A stretch of DNA of 55,592 bases. Source: Gammaproteobacteria bacterium (GTDB lineage: Bacteria; Pseudomonadota; Gammaproteobacteria; Pseudomonadales; Halieaceae). The stretch lies in contig JAUHYL010000021.1 in assembly GCA_030426545.1 (NCBI GenBank), positions 1 to 55,592 on the forward strand. Reading direction: 5' to 3'. Position numbers and translations under genes: made by a program. Position 1 is the stretch's first letter; each line of letters starts with the position of its first letter. Shown one piece after another: positions 16,534 to 25,336 of this stretch. The notes beneath the pieces were generated by a model that did not search any database, was not told where the DNA came from, and saw nothing but the letters and a program-made list of their open reading frames with translations.

Positions 16534-17439
16534 ATGGCTATCTCAGCATCCGGCTACTTGAGAATTGCAGCAACCGACGTCGACGCATGGATGGACTTTG
16601 GCACCGGCGTGCTGGGGCTGATGGACGCGGCGCGTGAAGACAGCGCAGGCGCCCGCTTCCTGCGCATGGACGACCATCCGTTCCGTTTTATGATCGAGCC
16701 GGGCAGCGAGGACAAATTGCTTGCCACGGGGCTGGAATTTCCCGGCGAAGCGGCCTGGCAATCCACCCTGGATGCGCTGCAGGCGGCTGGACACACCGTG
16801 GAAAAGGGCGCTGACGATGAAGCGCAGCGGCGCTGCGTGACGGCCTTCGCAACCACCACTGACCCGGCGGGCAACACGCTGGAACTCTACTGGGGAAGAA
16901 AACTGGACTACACGCCGCTGGCGTCCCCGGTGGGCATCGACAGCTTCGTGACCACCTTCCAGCAAACCGGCGACCTGGGCTTTGGGCACCTGGTGCTGCC
17001 CGCGCCGGACATCGACGCCACAACCGCTTTCTACACAGAACTGATCGGCACAGGCGTCACCGATATTCTTTACCCCCCGGGCCTGGACGGCCTAAAGATC
17101 AACTTCATGCACGCCAATAACCCGCGGCAGCATTCACTGGCCCTGTTCAGTGGCCCGCACCCCCTGGGTGTTGTGCACATCATGGTGGAAGTGGAAACCA
17201 TGGACGAGGTCGGCCGCATGATGGATCGCGCCAAGGCTGCCGGTTCCCACTTTCTGGCCACGCTGGGGCGCCATGTCAACGACAACATGTGTTCCGCCTA
17301 TATACTGGCGCCGGGTGGTATCGCCGTCGAGTACGGCTACGACGGCCTGCTCATCGACTGGGAGAACCACGTCACTACCGTGTCCACCGAAGGCGATCTG
17401 TGGGGGCACGAGTACAGCTTCCCGGGCGTCAACGACTGA
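16534..17439 (+). CDS. Type I extradiol ring-cleavage dioxygenase (VOC family)
   Basis: A 301-residue two-domain vicinal-oxygen-chelate protein like BphC, TesB and HsaC, which open catechol rings next to the hydroxyl groups. All active-site residues can be aligned to BphC with constant offset: Fe ligands His152 (GFGHLVL), His215 (GVVHIMVE) and Glu266 (IAVEYGYDG), plus His200 (RQHSLALF), His247 (GRHVNDNM) and Tyr256 (CSAYILAPGG). It should therefore be a working enzyme rather than a generic glyoxalase-like protein. Substrate is unknown: a catechol, a biphenyl-type diol or the steroid seco-catechol are all possible. It diverges from the DUF35/Ltp run across a gap holding an inverted repeat, which suggests co-regulation. 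Confidence 0.86.
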   Translation: MAISASGYLRIAATDVDAWMDFGTGVLGLMDAAREDSAGARFLRMDDHPFRFMIEPGSEDKLLATGLEFPGEAAWQSTLDALQAAGHTVEKGADDEAQRRCVTAFATTTDPAGNTLELYWGRKLDYTPLASPVGIDSFVTTFQQTGDLGFGHLVLPAPDIDATTAFYTELIGTGVTDILYPPGLDGLKINFMHANNPRQHSLALFSGPHPLGVVHIMVEVETMDEVGRMMDRAKAAGSHFLATLGRHVNDNMCSAYILAPGGIAVEYGYDGLLIDWENHVTTVSTEGDLWGHEYSFPGVND

Positions 17440-17591
17440 GTTCAGAACGCTGCCACGGCGACCCGGCGATACCCGAAGAGGTTAGCGGCGCTGCCTTGCA
17501 GTGTGCGCGTACTGGCCTATTCTTTTACCACTGCGACTCGCCGCCGAGCGCCGCTGCGGCGCGTCGGCCAGGAAAGAGAGGATAGCCCGCC

Positions 17592-18416
17592 ATGGCAGAC
17601 GAACCCACCGCTGAAAACCCGACATCTCCTGAACAGCCCGCCCCCGCGGATGGCGCAAGCCCGCCACCCGCATCCCCGGGTTTCAGCCTTGGCCTGGTGA
17701 TAGAGCACGCGAAGCAGGTCATTACCAACCCCGTCGCGTTCTATCGCGCCATGCCCAAAACGGGCGGCATCAGTGAGCCGCTGATTTTCCTGCTGGTGAT
17801 GGGCGCCGTTTCGGGCGCGCTATTCGGGCTGCTCTCAATACTCGGCCTCACCGGCGCCGGTATGGCAGGGCTAGGCGCCATGGTTGTCCTGCCCATTGGC
17901 CTGCTTATCGGCGGCTTCATCAGCGCAGCGCTGCTGTTTGTCGTCTGGAAGCTGATGGGCTCACCGGAGAGCTACAGCACTGCCTACCGCTGCGTGGCGT
18001 ATGCCTGCGGCATTCTGCCGGTAGTGACATTGGTGAGCATCATCCCCTACCTGGGTACCGCTTTGCGCGTCGTCTGGGGCACCTGGTTGATGATCATCGC
18101 CAGCACCGAGGTACACGGTCGCAGCGAACAGTCGGCGCGAATTGTGTTTGGCATCCTGGGCGCGCTCGCCCTGGTGAGCGGCCTGAGCGGCGAGTACGCG
18201 CAACGCAATATCCAGGCAGAATTTGAAACGCGCACGGATGAAATCGAACAGCGCCTTGAGAAGCAGATGGAGTCACTGGAAGGGCTGGGCGTCAACGAGG
18301 ACGGCGAAATCGATCCGGAAAAAGTGGGCCGCGCCTTCGGGGAATTCATGAAAGGCATGGAAGAAGCGGTGCAGGAAGCAGAGAAAGCCGCCGCTGAAGC
18401 GGAGGCTGGCAAGTAG
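17592..18416 (+). CDS. Yip1-family membrane protein
   Basis: A 274-residue inner-membrane protein. A Pro/Ala-rich cytosolic N-terminus (1-45) is followed by the Yip1-type region with hydrophobic segments at about 62-90, 93-118, 133-158 and 165-185. A charged coiled-coil-prone tail follows (EFETRTDEIEQRLEKQMESL onward, to EAEKAAAEAEAGK). YIP1 proteins are poorly characterised in bacteria; no enzymatic motif is visible. It follows the dioxygenase by 152 bases, so co-transcription is possible but not obvious. It converges on the phosphotransferase gene. Confidence 0.75.
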   Translation: MADEPTAENPTSPEQPAPADGASPPPASPGFSLGLVIEHAKQVITNPVAFYRAMPKTGGISEPLIFLLVMGAVSGALFGLLSILGLTGAGMAGLGAMVVLPIGLLIGGFISAALLFVVWKLMGSPESYSTAYRCVAYACGILPVVTLVSIIPYLGTALRVVWGTWLMIIASTEVHGRSEQSARIVFGILGALALVSGLSGEYAQRNIQAEFETRTDEIEQRLEKQMESLEGLGVNEDGEIDPEKVGRAFGEFMKGMEEAVQEAEKAAAEAEAGK

Positions 18417-18452
18417 GCCACGCGCCCGGTCAGAAAAGGTAGGCGCCGGGAC

Positions 18453-19502
18453 TTACAGCGCTTCGCGGAGCGCTGACACAGACTGCAGGTGCTCTATTGC
18501 ACCGTGAATCTTCTCCAGCGCCGACAGGGCATAGCGCTGTGGTTGCCAGGCGTCGCCCATTGCGAACGTCACCGTGGCGCTGAGCCACACGTAGGTGGCG
18601 TGCCACTGCAACTGCTGCCAGAGTAACTGCTCCGAGGGTACGCTGACGCCACCGGCCTGCAACTGCTGCCGGTAGTAGCGCATCAGGTCGGGCAGTGCAT
18701 CGCGCTCGCCCTCCTCCAACGTTGCGGCCAGGAAATAACCGACGTCACGCATGCCCGGGGCGCGCGCCAGCACCGCCCAGTCCAGGAACCCGGGTTCCCG
18801 GCCATGCATGAACAGGTTGCCATCGTGGGCATCGCCATGCACCAGCGTTACATCACCCTCCCGCCACAGGCGGTGGACGCCGTCGGTTTCGGCGAGGTAC
18901 AACTCGGCCATAGCGCGAAAGACGGCAGGCAGGGAAGCGCCGTGCTGCTGCAGGGAACTGGTTACAAGCTGCGCCGCGATTTCGTGCTGCATCAGTGGAT
19001 CAATCCAGGCTAAATCCTGCGTGAATCGCGGCGCGTTCCAGTAGGCCGCGTGCAGTCGCGCGAAGGCCGCGAGCACACGCTTGATATAGTCCATCGATTC
19101 GCCGCTCGCCCTGGCGGTACTCGCGTTGCGGAACGTACAGCCGGAATCCTCGAGGTGCTCCATCAACATGATGTATTCCTCACCGCTGTCGTTGGCGACG
19201 GCGTAATAATTGCGCGGCACCCGCAGGGGCACTTCGTCCGATAATTGCTGGTAAAAAAGTGCCTCGCGACGGCCCATGCCGCTGGTCGTCACAAACAGGC
19301 GCTGCGCCGCATCGTCCGGCGGCAGCTTTACGAACAGGCGTTCAGGCAGGGTCGCGCCCTTTTCACAGCTGAGCGCTATTACCCCTCTGCCAGTAGTGCC
19401 CGCGTGCGCATCGACCACCCGGTGCCCTGTCACTGTCTGATCCAGCACCTCTGACAGCCACTCATCGGTGATCGAACTCAGACTGGCGGGAATCGGTAAC
19501 AT
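18453..19502 (-). CDS. Ecdysteroid-kinase-like phosphotransferase
   Basis: A 349-residue protein with an aminoglycoside/choline-kinase fold. The Brenner-type catalytic loop is LVHGDAHDGNLF and the Mg-binding Asp lies in PGFLDWAVL. The N-terminal lobe has LFVKLPPDD and EYIMLMEHLED. The general shape is that of the EcK-like group, which phosphorylates hydroxyls of small lipophilic molecules including steroids in insects; bacterial members are of unknown substrate. ATG 19502 is chosen for its GAGGAG box. It diverges from the second acylase lipoprotein across 204 bases. It is distinct from the ACAD10/11-type kinase at 46175. Confidence 0.78.
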   Translation of the reverse strand: MLPIPASLSSITDEWLSEVLDQTVTGHRVVDAHAGTTGRGVIALSCEKGATLPERLFVKLPPDDAAQRLFVTTSGMGRREALFYQQLSDEVPLRVPRNYYAVANDSGEEYIMLMEHLEDSGCTFRNASTARASGESMDYIKRVLAAFARLHAAYWNAPRFTQDLAWIDPLMQHEIAAQLVTSSLQQHGASLPAVFRAMAELYLAETDGVHRLWREGDVTLVHGDAHDGNLFMHGREPGFLDWAVLARAPGMRDVGYFLAATLEEGERDALPDLMRYYRQQLQAGGVSVPSEQLLWQQLQWHATYVWLSATVTFAMGDAWQPQRYALSALEKIHGAIEHLQSVSALREAL

Positions 19503-19620
19503 CGAACTTTCTCCTCGGGGCGACTGCAGGCACCTGCGAGCTAGCATAGCGTCGCGCATCAAACCTGCACAGTCATCCGCGGTTCAATAACTTACAGGCG
19601 GTCCACATTCCACCAGACAG

Positions 19621-19640
19621 GCGGCTTATAATAACGCCGC
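19621..19640 (+). promoter_or_regulatory. TATAAT inside an inverted repeat upstream of acylase 2
   Basis: TATAAT at 19627-19632 lies between the complementary arms GCGGC (19621-19625) and GCCGC (19636-19640), 75 bases before the acylase start. I see no good -35 at the expected distance. The arrangement suits a -10 element covered by a small operator, but evidence is weak. Confidence 0.28.
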
Positions 19641-19706
19641 GCGGTTTGCAGATACGCGCAAAGCCGCCATAATTACCACACAGAAACAATAACTCAGGCA
19701 ATAATA

Positions 19707-22157
19707 ATGACTTTAAGGCTTTTGCTCTCCTGCGCCCTCACCGCCACCCTCATCGCGTGCTCCAACGGCGGCGACAATTTCGACCCGGATACCGAGGAAA
19801 CGCTGCGCGCGGAAATCCGCCGCACCGAATACGGCATCCCCCACATCAAAGCGGATGACTGGAAGGGACTGGGTTACGGCTACGGCTATGCCTACGCGCA
19901 GGACAACTTCTGCGTCACCATGCGCCAGGTGGTGTTCGGCACCGGCAGGTCCGCGGAATTGATGGGCGAGGCAGAAGGCAGCGTGGAATCCGATCTGCTA
20001 TCGGTATTCATCAACGGCAGCAAGGAAGACTTCAAGCGGCAGATCGTCGACGAACTGCCACAGTTCGCCATCGACGTGGCGGAGGGCTTTACCGCCGGTA
20101 TGAACCGCTACCTCAAGGAAACCGGTGTTGAAAATCTGCCCGAAGGACCCTGGGGTTGCCGCGACGCAGAGTGGGTGTACCCCTTCGACAGTACCGACTA
20201 CTGGATGTTCTTGCGCAAGATCTCCCTCTGGGGCAGTTCCGACCAGGGTATCTTCCGTCGCGCGCTGCTCTCGGTTGAAGGTCCCAATGCCGCCGCTGCA
20301 GCGGCGATGCCCTCCCCCCAGGCACTGCTGGAAGCAGGCGCAGGACTGGAGTCCGCAACGGCGGAACTGCGTGACAGGGGCAGCAACGGCCTGGCACTGG
20401 GCGGCGACGCCACCACCAGCGGCCGTGGCATCCTGCTCGGCAACCCTCATCAGCCGTGGTTTGGCGACGGTGCCTGGTACCAGGTGCACCTGACAATTCC
20501 CGGCGAATACGACGTGGCCGGCGCAGCACTGCACGGCACACCCATTGTCGGCATTGGTTTTAACAAGGACCTCGCCTGGACACACACGGTGTCCTACGCC
20601 AACCGGTTCAGCCTGTACGAACTGCAGCTCAACCCCGAGGATCCGCTGCAGTACAACTACAACGGCGAATGGGTCAACCTGGAGAAGAACACCGTAGAGG
20701 TGCTGGCCAGACAATTGGATGGCAGCCTGGAACCACGCTCCTACACCTTCTACGTTTCACGCTACGGGCCCATCATCAACCTCAAGAGTGAGAACGAACT
20801 GCTGGACGGCTGGCCGATGTTCAACGGCGCCATTCTTGCCTTCCGCGACGCCAACCTGGATACAGGCCCGCGCTTTGTCGAACAGTGGAAGAACAAAGCC
20901 CAGGCGAGCACGCTGGGAGAATACGTCAGCGCACTGTCGCTGATAGGCAATCCGGTGTTCCACGACCTCGCGGCAGACCGTCACGGCGAAGCCTTCTACG
21001 GCGAAATTTCTGCCATCCCCTTCCTCACACAGGCACAACTGGACGACTGCAACCGCGGCCTGGTCAGCCAGACACTGGCGCAGCTCACCACCAACGTGAT
21101 CATCTCGCTGGACGGCTCCGACCCGGACTGTGCGTGGGGTGATGACCCGGACGCGCCCGCTGGCACCAACCTCTACGGTGCCGGGCAGTTACCGCAGATG
21201 CGCACCCGCAATTACGTCGGCAACAGCAACAACAGTTACTGGCTGTCTGACGCCAACAATCCGCTGGAGGGCTTTCCCACCATCATGGGGCCGGTTGGCC
21301 ACGAGCGCACGCAGCAGTTTCTGCGCACGCGGATCGGCCATATCCTGGTCGCCGAGAAGCAGGCCAGTGACAATCGCCTGTTCGACATCGCCGCGGTAAA
21401 GGCCCTGATGTACAACAACCGCGTGTACGGTGCAGAGGTGGTGCTGGATGACGTACTGGCAGTGTGTGCCACCGACGCCGCCTCCGGTGTGCAGGACGCC
21501 TGTGCCGCCCTTGCCGGCTGGGATCGCAAGGTGGATCTGGACAGCCGCGGCGCCCAGGTGTTCATCGAGTTCTGGGGCAGGATTCGCAGTGAGCTGGGCA
21601 ATTCGTTCCAGAACACCGTGGAGAGCGACGAGTTCTGGGAAGTGGACTTCGACGCCGACAACCCCCTCTACACCCCCGCCGGCATTGACCTGGCCGTCGA
21701 AGCCAACCACACCCGCGTCATCGATGCACTGGCAGCAGCCCGTGACCGCTTGTGGGATGCAGGCGTAGGGCTGGACCAGCCCTGGCGTGAAGTGCAGTAC
21801 CTGGAGCGCAATACGGAAAACGTCTCCATTCATGGCGGGCCTGGCACCTCCGGTGTTTACGGCGCCATCGGGGTGGGCCTGTCCAACGGCGGTTACATCA
21901 ACCCCGGTTCCGGCAACTCGTATATCCAGGTGGTCACCTGGGATGGCAGCGAGTGCCCTATCGCGGATGTGATTCTTGTGCCCTCCCAGTCTACCGACCC
22001 GGTATCACCCCACTTCGCTGACCAGACGCGGCTCTACTCCAACAAGCAATGGGTGCGCTGGCCGTTCTGCGAGGCGGATATCAGCGCGCAGCAAATCGGT
22101 GAGATGTTGATGATCGAGGAGCGGGTGCCCGAATACGCCCAGCGCAACGCAGACTAA
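19707..22157 (+). CDS. Penicillin acylase-family Ntn-hydrolase, lipoprotein (paralogue 2)
   Basis: An 816-residue acylase precursor closely parallel to the protein encoded at 6388-8823. The lipoprotein signal ends in LIAC (Cys18). The alpha chain starts IRRTEYGIPHIKADDW and carries GLGYGYGYAYAQDNFC, which is GLGYGVGYAYARENFC-like in the paralogue. The self-processing Ser is Ser226 in RGSNGLALGGD, again after Gly. Shared blocks later include the NSNNSYWLSDANNPLEGFP type and the SQSTDPVSPHFADQT end region. It would be exported and amide-hydrolysing. It stands alone between divergent and convergent neighbours, with a GC-rich hairpin just after its stop. Substrate could be an acyl-homoserine lactone, an acyl-peptide or a lipid amide. 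Confidence 0.85.
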   Translation: MTLRLLLSCALTATLIACSNGGDNFDPDTEETLRAEIRRTEYGIPHIKADDWKGLGYGYGYAYAQDNFCVTMRQVVFGTGRSAELMGEAEGSVESDLLSVFINGSKEDFKRQIVDELPQFAIDVAEGFTAGMNRYLKETGVENLPEGPWGCRDAEWVYPFDSTDYWMFLRKISLWGSSDQGIFRRALLSVEGPNAAAAAAMPSPQALLEAGAGLESATAELRDRGSNGLALGGDATTSGRGILLGNPHQPWFGDGAWYQVHLTIPGEYDVAGAALHGTPIVGIGFNKDLAWTHTVSYANRFSLYELQLNPEDPLQYNYNGEWVNLEKNTVEVLARQLDGSLEPRSYTFYVSRYGPIINLKSENELLDGWPMFNGAILAFRDANLDTGPRFVEQWKNKAQASTLGEYVSALSLIGNPVFHDLAADRHGEAFYGEISAIPFLTQAQLDDCNRGLVSQTLAQLTTNVIISLDGSDPDCAWGDDPDAPAGTNLYGAGQLPQMRTRNYVGNSNNSYWLSDANNPLEGFPTIMGPVGHERTQQFLRTRIGHILVAEKQASDNRLFDIAAVKALMYNNRVYGAEVVLDDVLAVCATDAASGVQDACAALAGWDRKVDLDSRGAQVFIEFWGRIRSELGNSFQNTVESDEFWEVDFDADNPLYTPAGIDLAVEANHTRVIDALAAARDRLWDAGVGLDQPWREVQYLERNTENVSIHGGPGTSGVYGAIGVGLSNGGYINPGSGNSYIQVVTWDGSECPIADVILVPSQSTDPVSPHFADQTRLYSNKQWVRWPFCEADISAQQIGEMLMIEERVPEYAQRNAD

Positions 22158-22181
22158 AGCGCGGCGCCAACTCGCCGCGCT
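22158..22181 (+). terminator. GC-rich hairpin after acylase 2 stop
   Basis: Nine-base perfect arms AGCGCGGCG (22158-22166) and CGCCGCGCT (22173-22181) with a six-base loop start at the base after the TAA. There is no T-run behind the hairpin, so it is either a weak terminator or a 3-prime-end stabiliser. A second inverted pair, CTTGAA at 22246-22251 and TTCAAG at 22272-22277, follows in the same convergent gap. Confidence 0.4.
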
Positions 22182-22283
22182 CGCGGAGGATTGAGCTGGC
22201 CGGGGCGAGTATCGATGTCACTGTTTGGCACGACGCCGCCAGACCCTTGAAGCATAGACGTTGGCGGGTTTTTCAAGCGCCCG

Positions 22284-23030
22284 CTAGCGCACCTCAACCG
22301 TCACCGGTATCCACCGGTTCAGGATATAGCGCAGGGTTCCATTGGCCTTCATGGCGCGCAACGCGCGATTCAGTTCTGCGGCCAGTGCATCGTCGCCGCT
22401 GCGCACCGCCCATGCCAGCTGTTCATCGGTCAGCGGACTGTACAGGCTGATCAGGTCGGCATTTTCACTGGATGTCGCCAACTGCCAGCTGGTGGGGGCA
22501 TCGTGCACGTAAAGATCGATTTCGTCTTCGCGCAAACCCTTGAAAGCCGCCTGTGGGTCATCGTAGAACTTGATCACCGCCTCGGTCAGCTCTTCAGCAG
22601 CGAACGTCGCACCGGTGGTATCGGGTTCCACGCCGATGCGTACGCCTTCACGGTACACTGACCAGGGCTGGGCGAAGCCGGCGATTTTGTCGCGGTGCGT
22701 AATCGCCATCTGGCCGATATTCATATAAGGCTCGATAAATGTGACCTTCTCGGCGCGCTCGGCGGTGATACTGAGACCCGACATCACCACATCGATCTCG
22801 CCCGCCTGCAAAGCCGGCAACAGGCCGCTGAATGGCAGCTCGACGAGCTTCATTTTCAGGTTCAGCATCTTGCCAACGGCACGGGCATTGTCAGCTTCGA
22901 TGCCGACGACCTCCCCGTCCTGCCGGTACACCAGTGGCGGGTAGTCCATGGACATGCCCACGCGCAGACTCTGCGCCGATGCGAGCGAACCTGCCAAAAC
23001 CAACAAAGCCACAACCAGACCACGTAACAT
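22284..23030 (-). CDS. Periplasmic solute-binding protein, amino-acid type
   Basis: A 248-residue extracellular solute-binding protein family 3 member. Residues 1-19 form a cleavable signal (cut before QSLRVG), and the mature part has the usual bilobal pattern: RVGMSMDYPPLVYRQDGEVVGIEADNA, GEIDVVMSGLSITAERAEKVTF, and DEIDLYVHDAPTSWQLA. No permease or ATPase gene accompanies it, so it could serve a distant ABC importer or act as a sensor or cyclohexadienyl dehydratase-like enzyme. ATG 23030 is chosen because of the GAGAGG box and because the signal peptide starts there. It diverges from the SDR gene. Confidence 0.83.
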   Translation of the reverse strand: MLRGLVVALLVLAGSLASAQSLRVGMSMDYPPLVYRQDGEVVGIEADNARAVGKMLNLKMKLVELPFSGLLPALQAGEIDVVMSGLSITAERAEKVTFIEPYMNIGQMAITHRDKIAGFAQPWSVYREGVRIGVEPDTTGATFAAEELTEAVIKFYDDPQAAFKGLREDEIDLYVHDAPTSWQLATSSENADLISLYSPLTDEQLAWAVRSGDDALAAELNRALRAMKANGTLRYILNRWIPVTVEVR

Positions 23031-23136
23031 GACAACCTCTCTGCGCAGGATAATGCCGGCTAATGAACCCGGCGGACAGCCAATGTAACATTGCCCCACG
23101 AGGCGAGGAAAGTTACCCGCCAGGCAGGAGGTGCCC

Positions 23137-23928
23137 TTGAATATCGATCTGCAAAACCACTGTGCGCTGGTAACAGGCTCCGACCGCAATACCGGCCGCG
23201 TCATCGCCGCCGCACTGGCTGACGCCGGCGCTTTGATTGTTGTGCATAGCAACGAGGAAGATGGCAGCGCCGCGCTCACCGCTGGCGACCTGGGCAGTGA
23301 CTGCTACGTGGAGGGCGACCTCGCCCTTGAGTCTGGCTGCGATGCCGTGCTGGCGCAGTTGCAGGAGCAGGGTCTGGACGTGGACATACTGGTGAACAAT
23401 TACGGCACCGCCAGCTTCGGCAAGTGGGGCGCCACCAGTACCAGCGACTGGCTGGACATGTACCAGAAAAACGTACTCTCCGCGGCGCGGCTGATCCAGG
23501 GCCTGCTGCCGGGGATGCGGGAAGCCGGCTGGGGCCGGGTCGTCAACCTGGGCACCATTGGCTCTCACCGCCCCGGCGCGATCATGCCCCATTACTATGC
23601 CGCCAAGGGCGCGCTGGCAACGCTGGGGGTCAGCCTGACGCAGGAACTGGCGGGTACCGGCATCACCGTCAACACCGTCTCACCGGGCCTGATCCACACG
23701 CCCGATCTGGAAGCAGGCTACCGTGCCCGGGCCGCGAAAAAAGGCTGGGGCGACAACTGGCAGGATATTCTGCGGCACATCGTGCAGGAGGACTTCCCCA
23801 ATCCCTGCGGCCGCCTGGCAACGCGCGAAGAGGTGGCCGACCTGGTGACCTTTCTGTGCAGCGAGCGGGCGGGATTTATCAACGGCCAGAATATACGCAT
23901 CGACGGCGGCGCTATCGCGTATGTCTAA
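23137..23928 (+). CDS. SDR-family oxidoreductase with altered cofactor motif
   Basis: A 263-residue Rossmann-fold short-chain dehydrogenase. The nucleotide loop reads TGSDRNTGR where TGxxxGIG is usual, so the second Gly is Asn. The catalytic Tyr and Lys are in HYYAAKGA, and the usual Ser thirteen residues before Tyr is Thr (LGTIGSH). The NNYG motif and the C-terminal NGQNIRIDGG are intact. Start TTG 23137 is five bases from a perfect AGGAGG; a GTG at 23131 overlaps that box and is less likely. Oxidation or reduction of an alcohol or ketone is expected; substrate unknown. It is followed by the SYLF gene 93 bases on. Confidence 0.8.
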   Translation: MNIDLQNHCALVTGSDRNTGRVIAAALADAGALIVVHSNEEDGSAALTAGDLGSDCYVEGDLALESGCDAVLAQLQEQGLDVDILVNNYGTASFGKWGATSTSDWLDMYQKNVLSAARLIQGLLPGMREAGWGRVVNLGTIGSHRPGAIMPHYYAAKGALATLGVSLTQELAGTGITVNTVSPGLIHTPDLEAGYRARAAKKGWGDNWQDILRHIVQEDFPNPCGRLATREEVADLVTFLCSERAGFINGQNIRIDGGAIAYV

Positions 23929-24021
23929 TCGGCCCCTGGCGGCGAGCGCTTGACCGCAAGAAGCGCCTTTGCGATGCTCACCGCGAGCAAGCCAACCCTC
24001 TACCGCACCCGGAGCTTTCCG

Positions 24022-24606
24022 ATGAAAAAATTTCTTTCGCACCTCCCCGCCTTTACCGCCGTCATTGCCCTGTTGCTGGCCGCCGGCGCCGCGCAGGCCG
24101 ACGAATACGATGATGCCGCGAAGGCCTTCCGCAGTGCCAACGAGAGCGCGGCCTACTTCGACACCGCCTACGGTTACGCGGTATTCCCAACCATCGGCAA
24201 GGCGGGCATCGGCATCGGCGGCGCCCACGGCAAGGGCAAGGTCTATGCCCAGGGCAAACCCGTGGGCACGTCCAAAATGACACAGCTGACCATCGGCGCG
24301 CAGCTGGGCGGGCAGGCCTACAGTCAGATCATCTTCTTTGAAACCGCTGAAGCGCTGAAGAGCTTTACCAGCGGCAATTTTGAGTTCGGCGCGCAGGCCA
24401 CCGCCGTGGCCATTACCGCCGGTGTTTCGGTGGAAGCGAATACTGGCGGTGGCGCATCCGCCGGGATCAGTGGCGGCCAGAATGACGCCGCCAATACCTC
24501 GGCGGGCTACCGCAAGGGCATGGCGGTCTTCACCATTGCCAAGGGTGGCCTGATGTACGAAGCGACGCTGGGCGGGCAGAAGTACAGCTACGAGGCGCTA
24601 AAGTAG
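24022..24606 (+). CDS. Exported SYLF (Ysc84-type) lipid-binding protein
   Basis: A 194-residue protein with a signal peptide (residues 1-26, cut after AQA) followed by a SYLF domain: AAYFDTAYGYAVFPTIGKAGIGIGGAHGKGKVY and a Gly/Ala-rich second half with KGGLMYEATLGGQKYSYE. SYLF domains bind phosphoinositides in eukaryotes; bacterial versions are small periplasmic or outer-membrane-associated proteins of unsettled function. ATG 24022 is chosen by the GGAG box and the fitting signal peptide. It converges on the GST gene with 76 bases between. Confidence 0.82.
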   Translation: MKKFLSHLPAFTAVIALLLAAGAAQADEYDDAAKAFRSANESAAYFDTAYGYAVFPTIGKAGIGIGGAHGKGKVYAQGKPVGTSKMTQLTIGAQLGGQAYSQIIFFETAEALKSFTSGNFEFGAQATAVAITAGVSVEANTGGGASAGISGGQNDAANTSAGYRKGMAVFTIAKGGLMYEATLGGQKYSYEALK

Positions 24607-24682
24607 CGGGCTGGAGCGACCGCTCACGGCATCCACGCCCTGCCACAGTAACGTCACAGGGCGCGGCTGCATGGCCAGCGTC

Positions 24683-25336
24683 CTAGCCAGGGCTATCCAG
24701 CCCCAGTGCGCTTTTTTCCCGCGCGACCAACGCCGCGACTTCCGGTATCGCACTGACCCGGGCGATGTAGGCCGCCAGGAGCGGCCATTGGGAGGCGTCC
24801 ACCTCGTAGTTTGCGTACGCGGCATTGATGAACGGGCTGACCAGCGCCAGATCGGCCATTTGAAAGTCACCGAAGAGAAATCCTTCCGCGGGCACCTGCC
24901 CCTCGAGATAATCCAGCTCCGGTGGCAATCGCTTCTCGATGATTTTTGCAATCAATTCCTCATCCGGTTCCTGCTGGAAAGCAAAGGGGCGCATAAAACG
25001 CTGAAAGAAAATGCCCGCCGTTAGCTCCGCCAGGCGCGTGGCGCCGTACTCCTCGTACCAGCGCGCGCGGGCTTTTGCCACCGGATCACGCGGGTACAGC
25101 GGCGGCTCCGGGTAGGCATCTTCCAGGTATTCACAGATGACCGTGGAGTCAGAGACCTGCAGGTCACCGTCCTCCAGCGCGGGAATCTTGCCCAGCGGGC
25201 TGAGTTTGCGGTACTCCTCACTGACCTCCATGAAGGGCATCTGCGGGATCTGTTGAAACTCAAGACCCTTTAACTCCAGCGCGATCAGCACCTTGCGCAC
25301 AAAGGGTGAGCCGTGCACACCATGAACCTTGATCAT
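24683..25336 (-). CDS. Glutathione S-transferase family protein
   Basis: A 217-residue cytosolic GST. The thioredoxin-like domain spans about 1-78 with VHGSPFVRKVLIALELKG at the start (Ser10 is a candidate for thiolate activation), the cis-Pro motif GKIPAL, and the glutathione gamma-Glu binder DSTVICEYLED. The all-helical domain follows, with the N-capping box in GFLFGDFQMADLALVSPF. It would conjugate or isomerise electrophiles with glutathione, for instance detoxifying reactive catabolic intermediates. It stands as a single gene and shares a 329-base divergent gap with the transporter. Confidence 0.85.
   Translation of the reverse strand: MIKVHGVHGSPFVRKVLIALELKGLEFQQIPQMPFMEVSEEYRKLSPLGKIPALEDGDLQVSDSTVICEYLEDAYPEPPLYPRDPVAKARARWYEEYGATRLAELTAGIFFQRFMRPFAFQQEPDEELIAKIIEKRLPPELDYLEGQVPAEGFLFGDFQMADLALVSPFINAAYANYEVDASQWPLLAAYIARVSAIPEVAALVAREKSALGLDSPG

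Noticed and set aside
18459-18478. Inverted repeat CAGCGCT/AGCGCTG at the end of the phosphotransferase gene
   Set aside because: It lies inside the last codons (ending SALREAL), has no T-run, and may be chance in GC-rich coding sequence.
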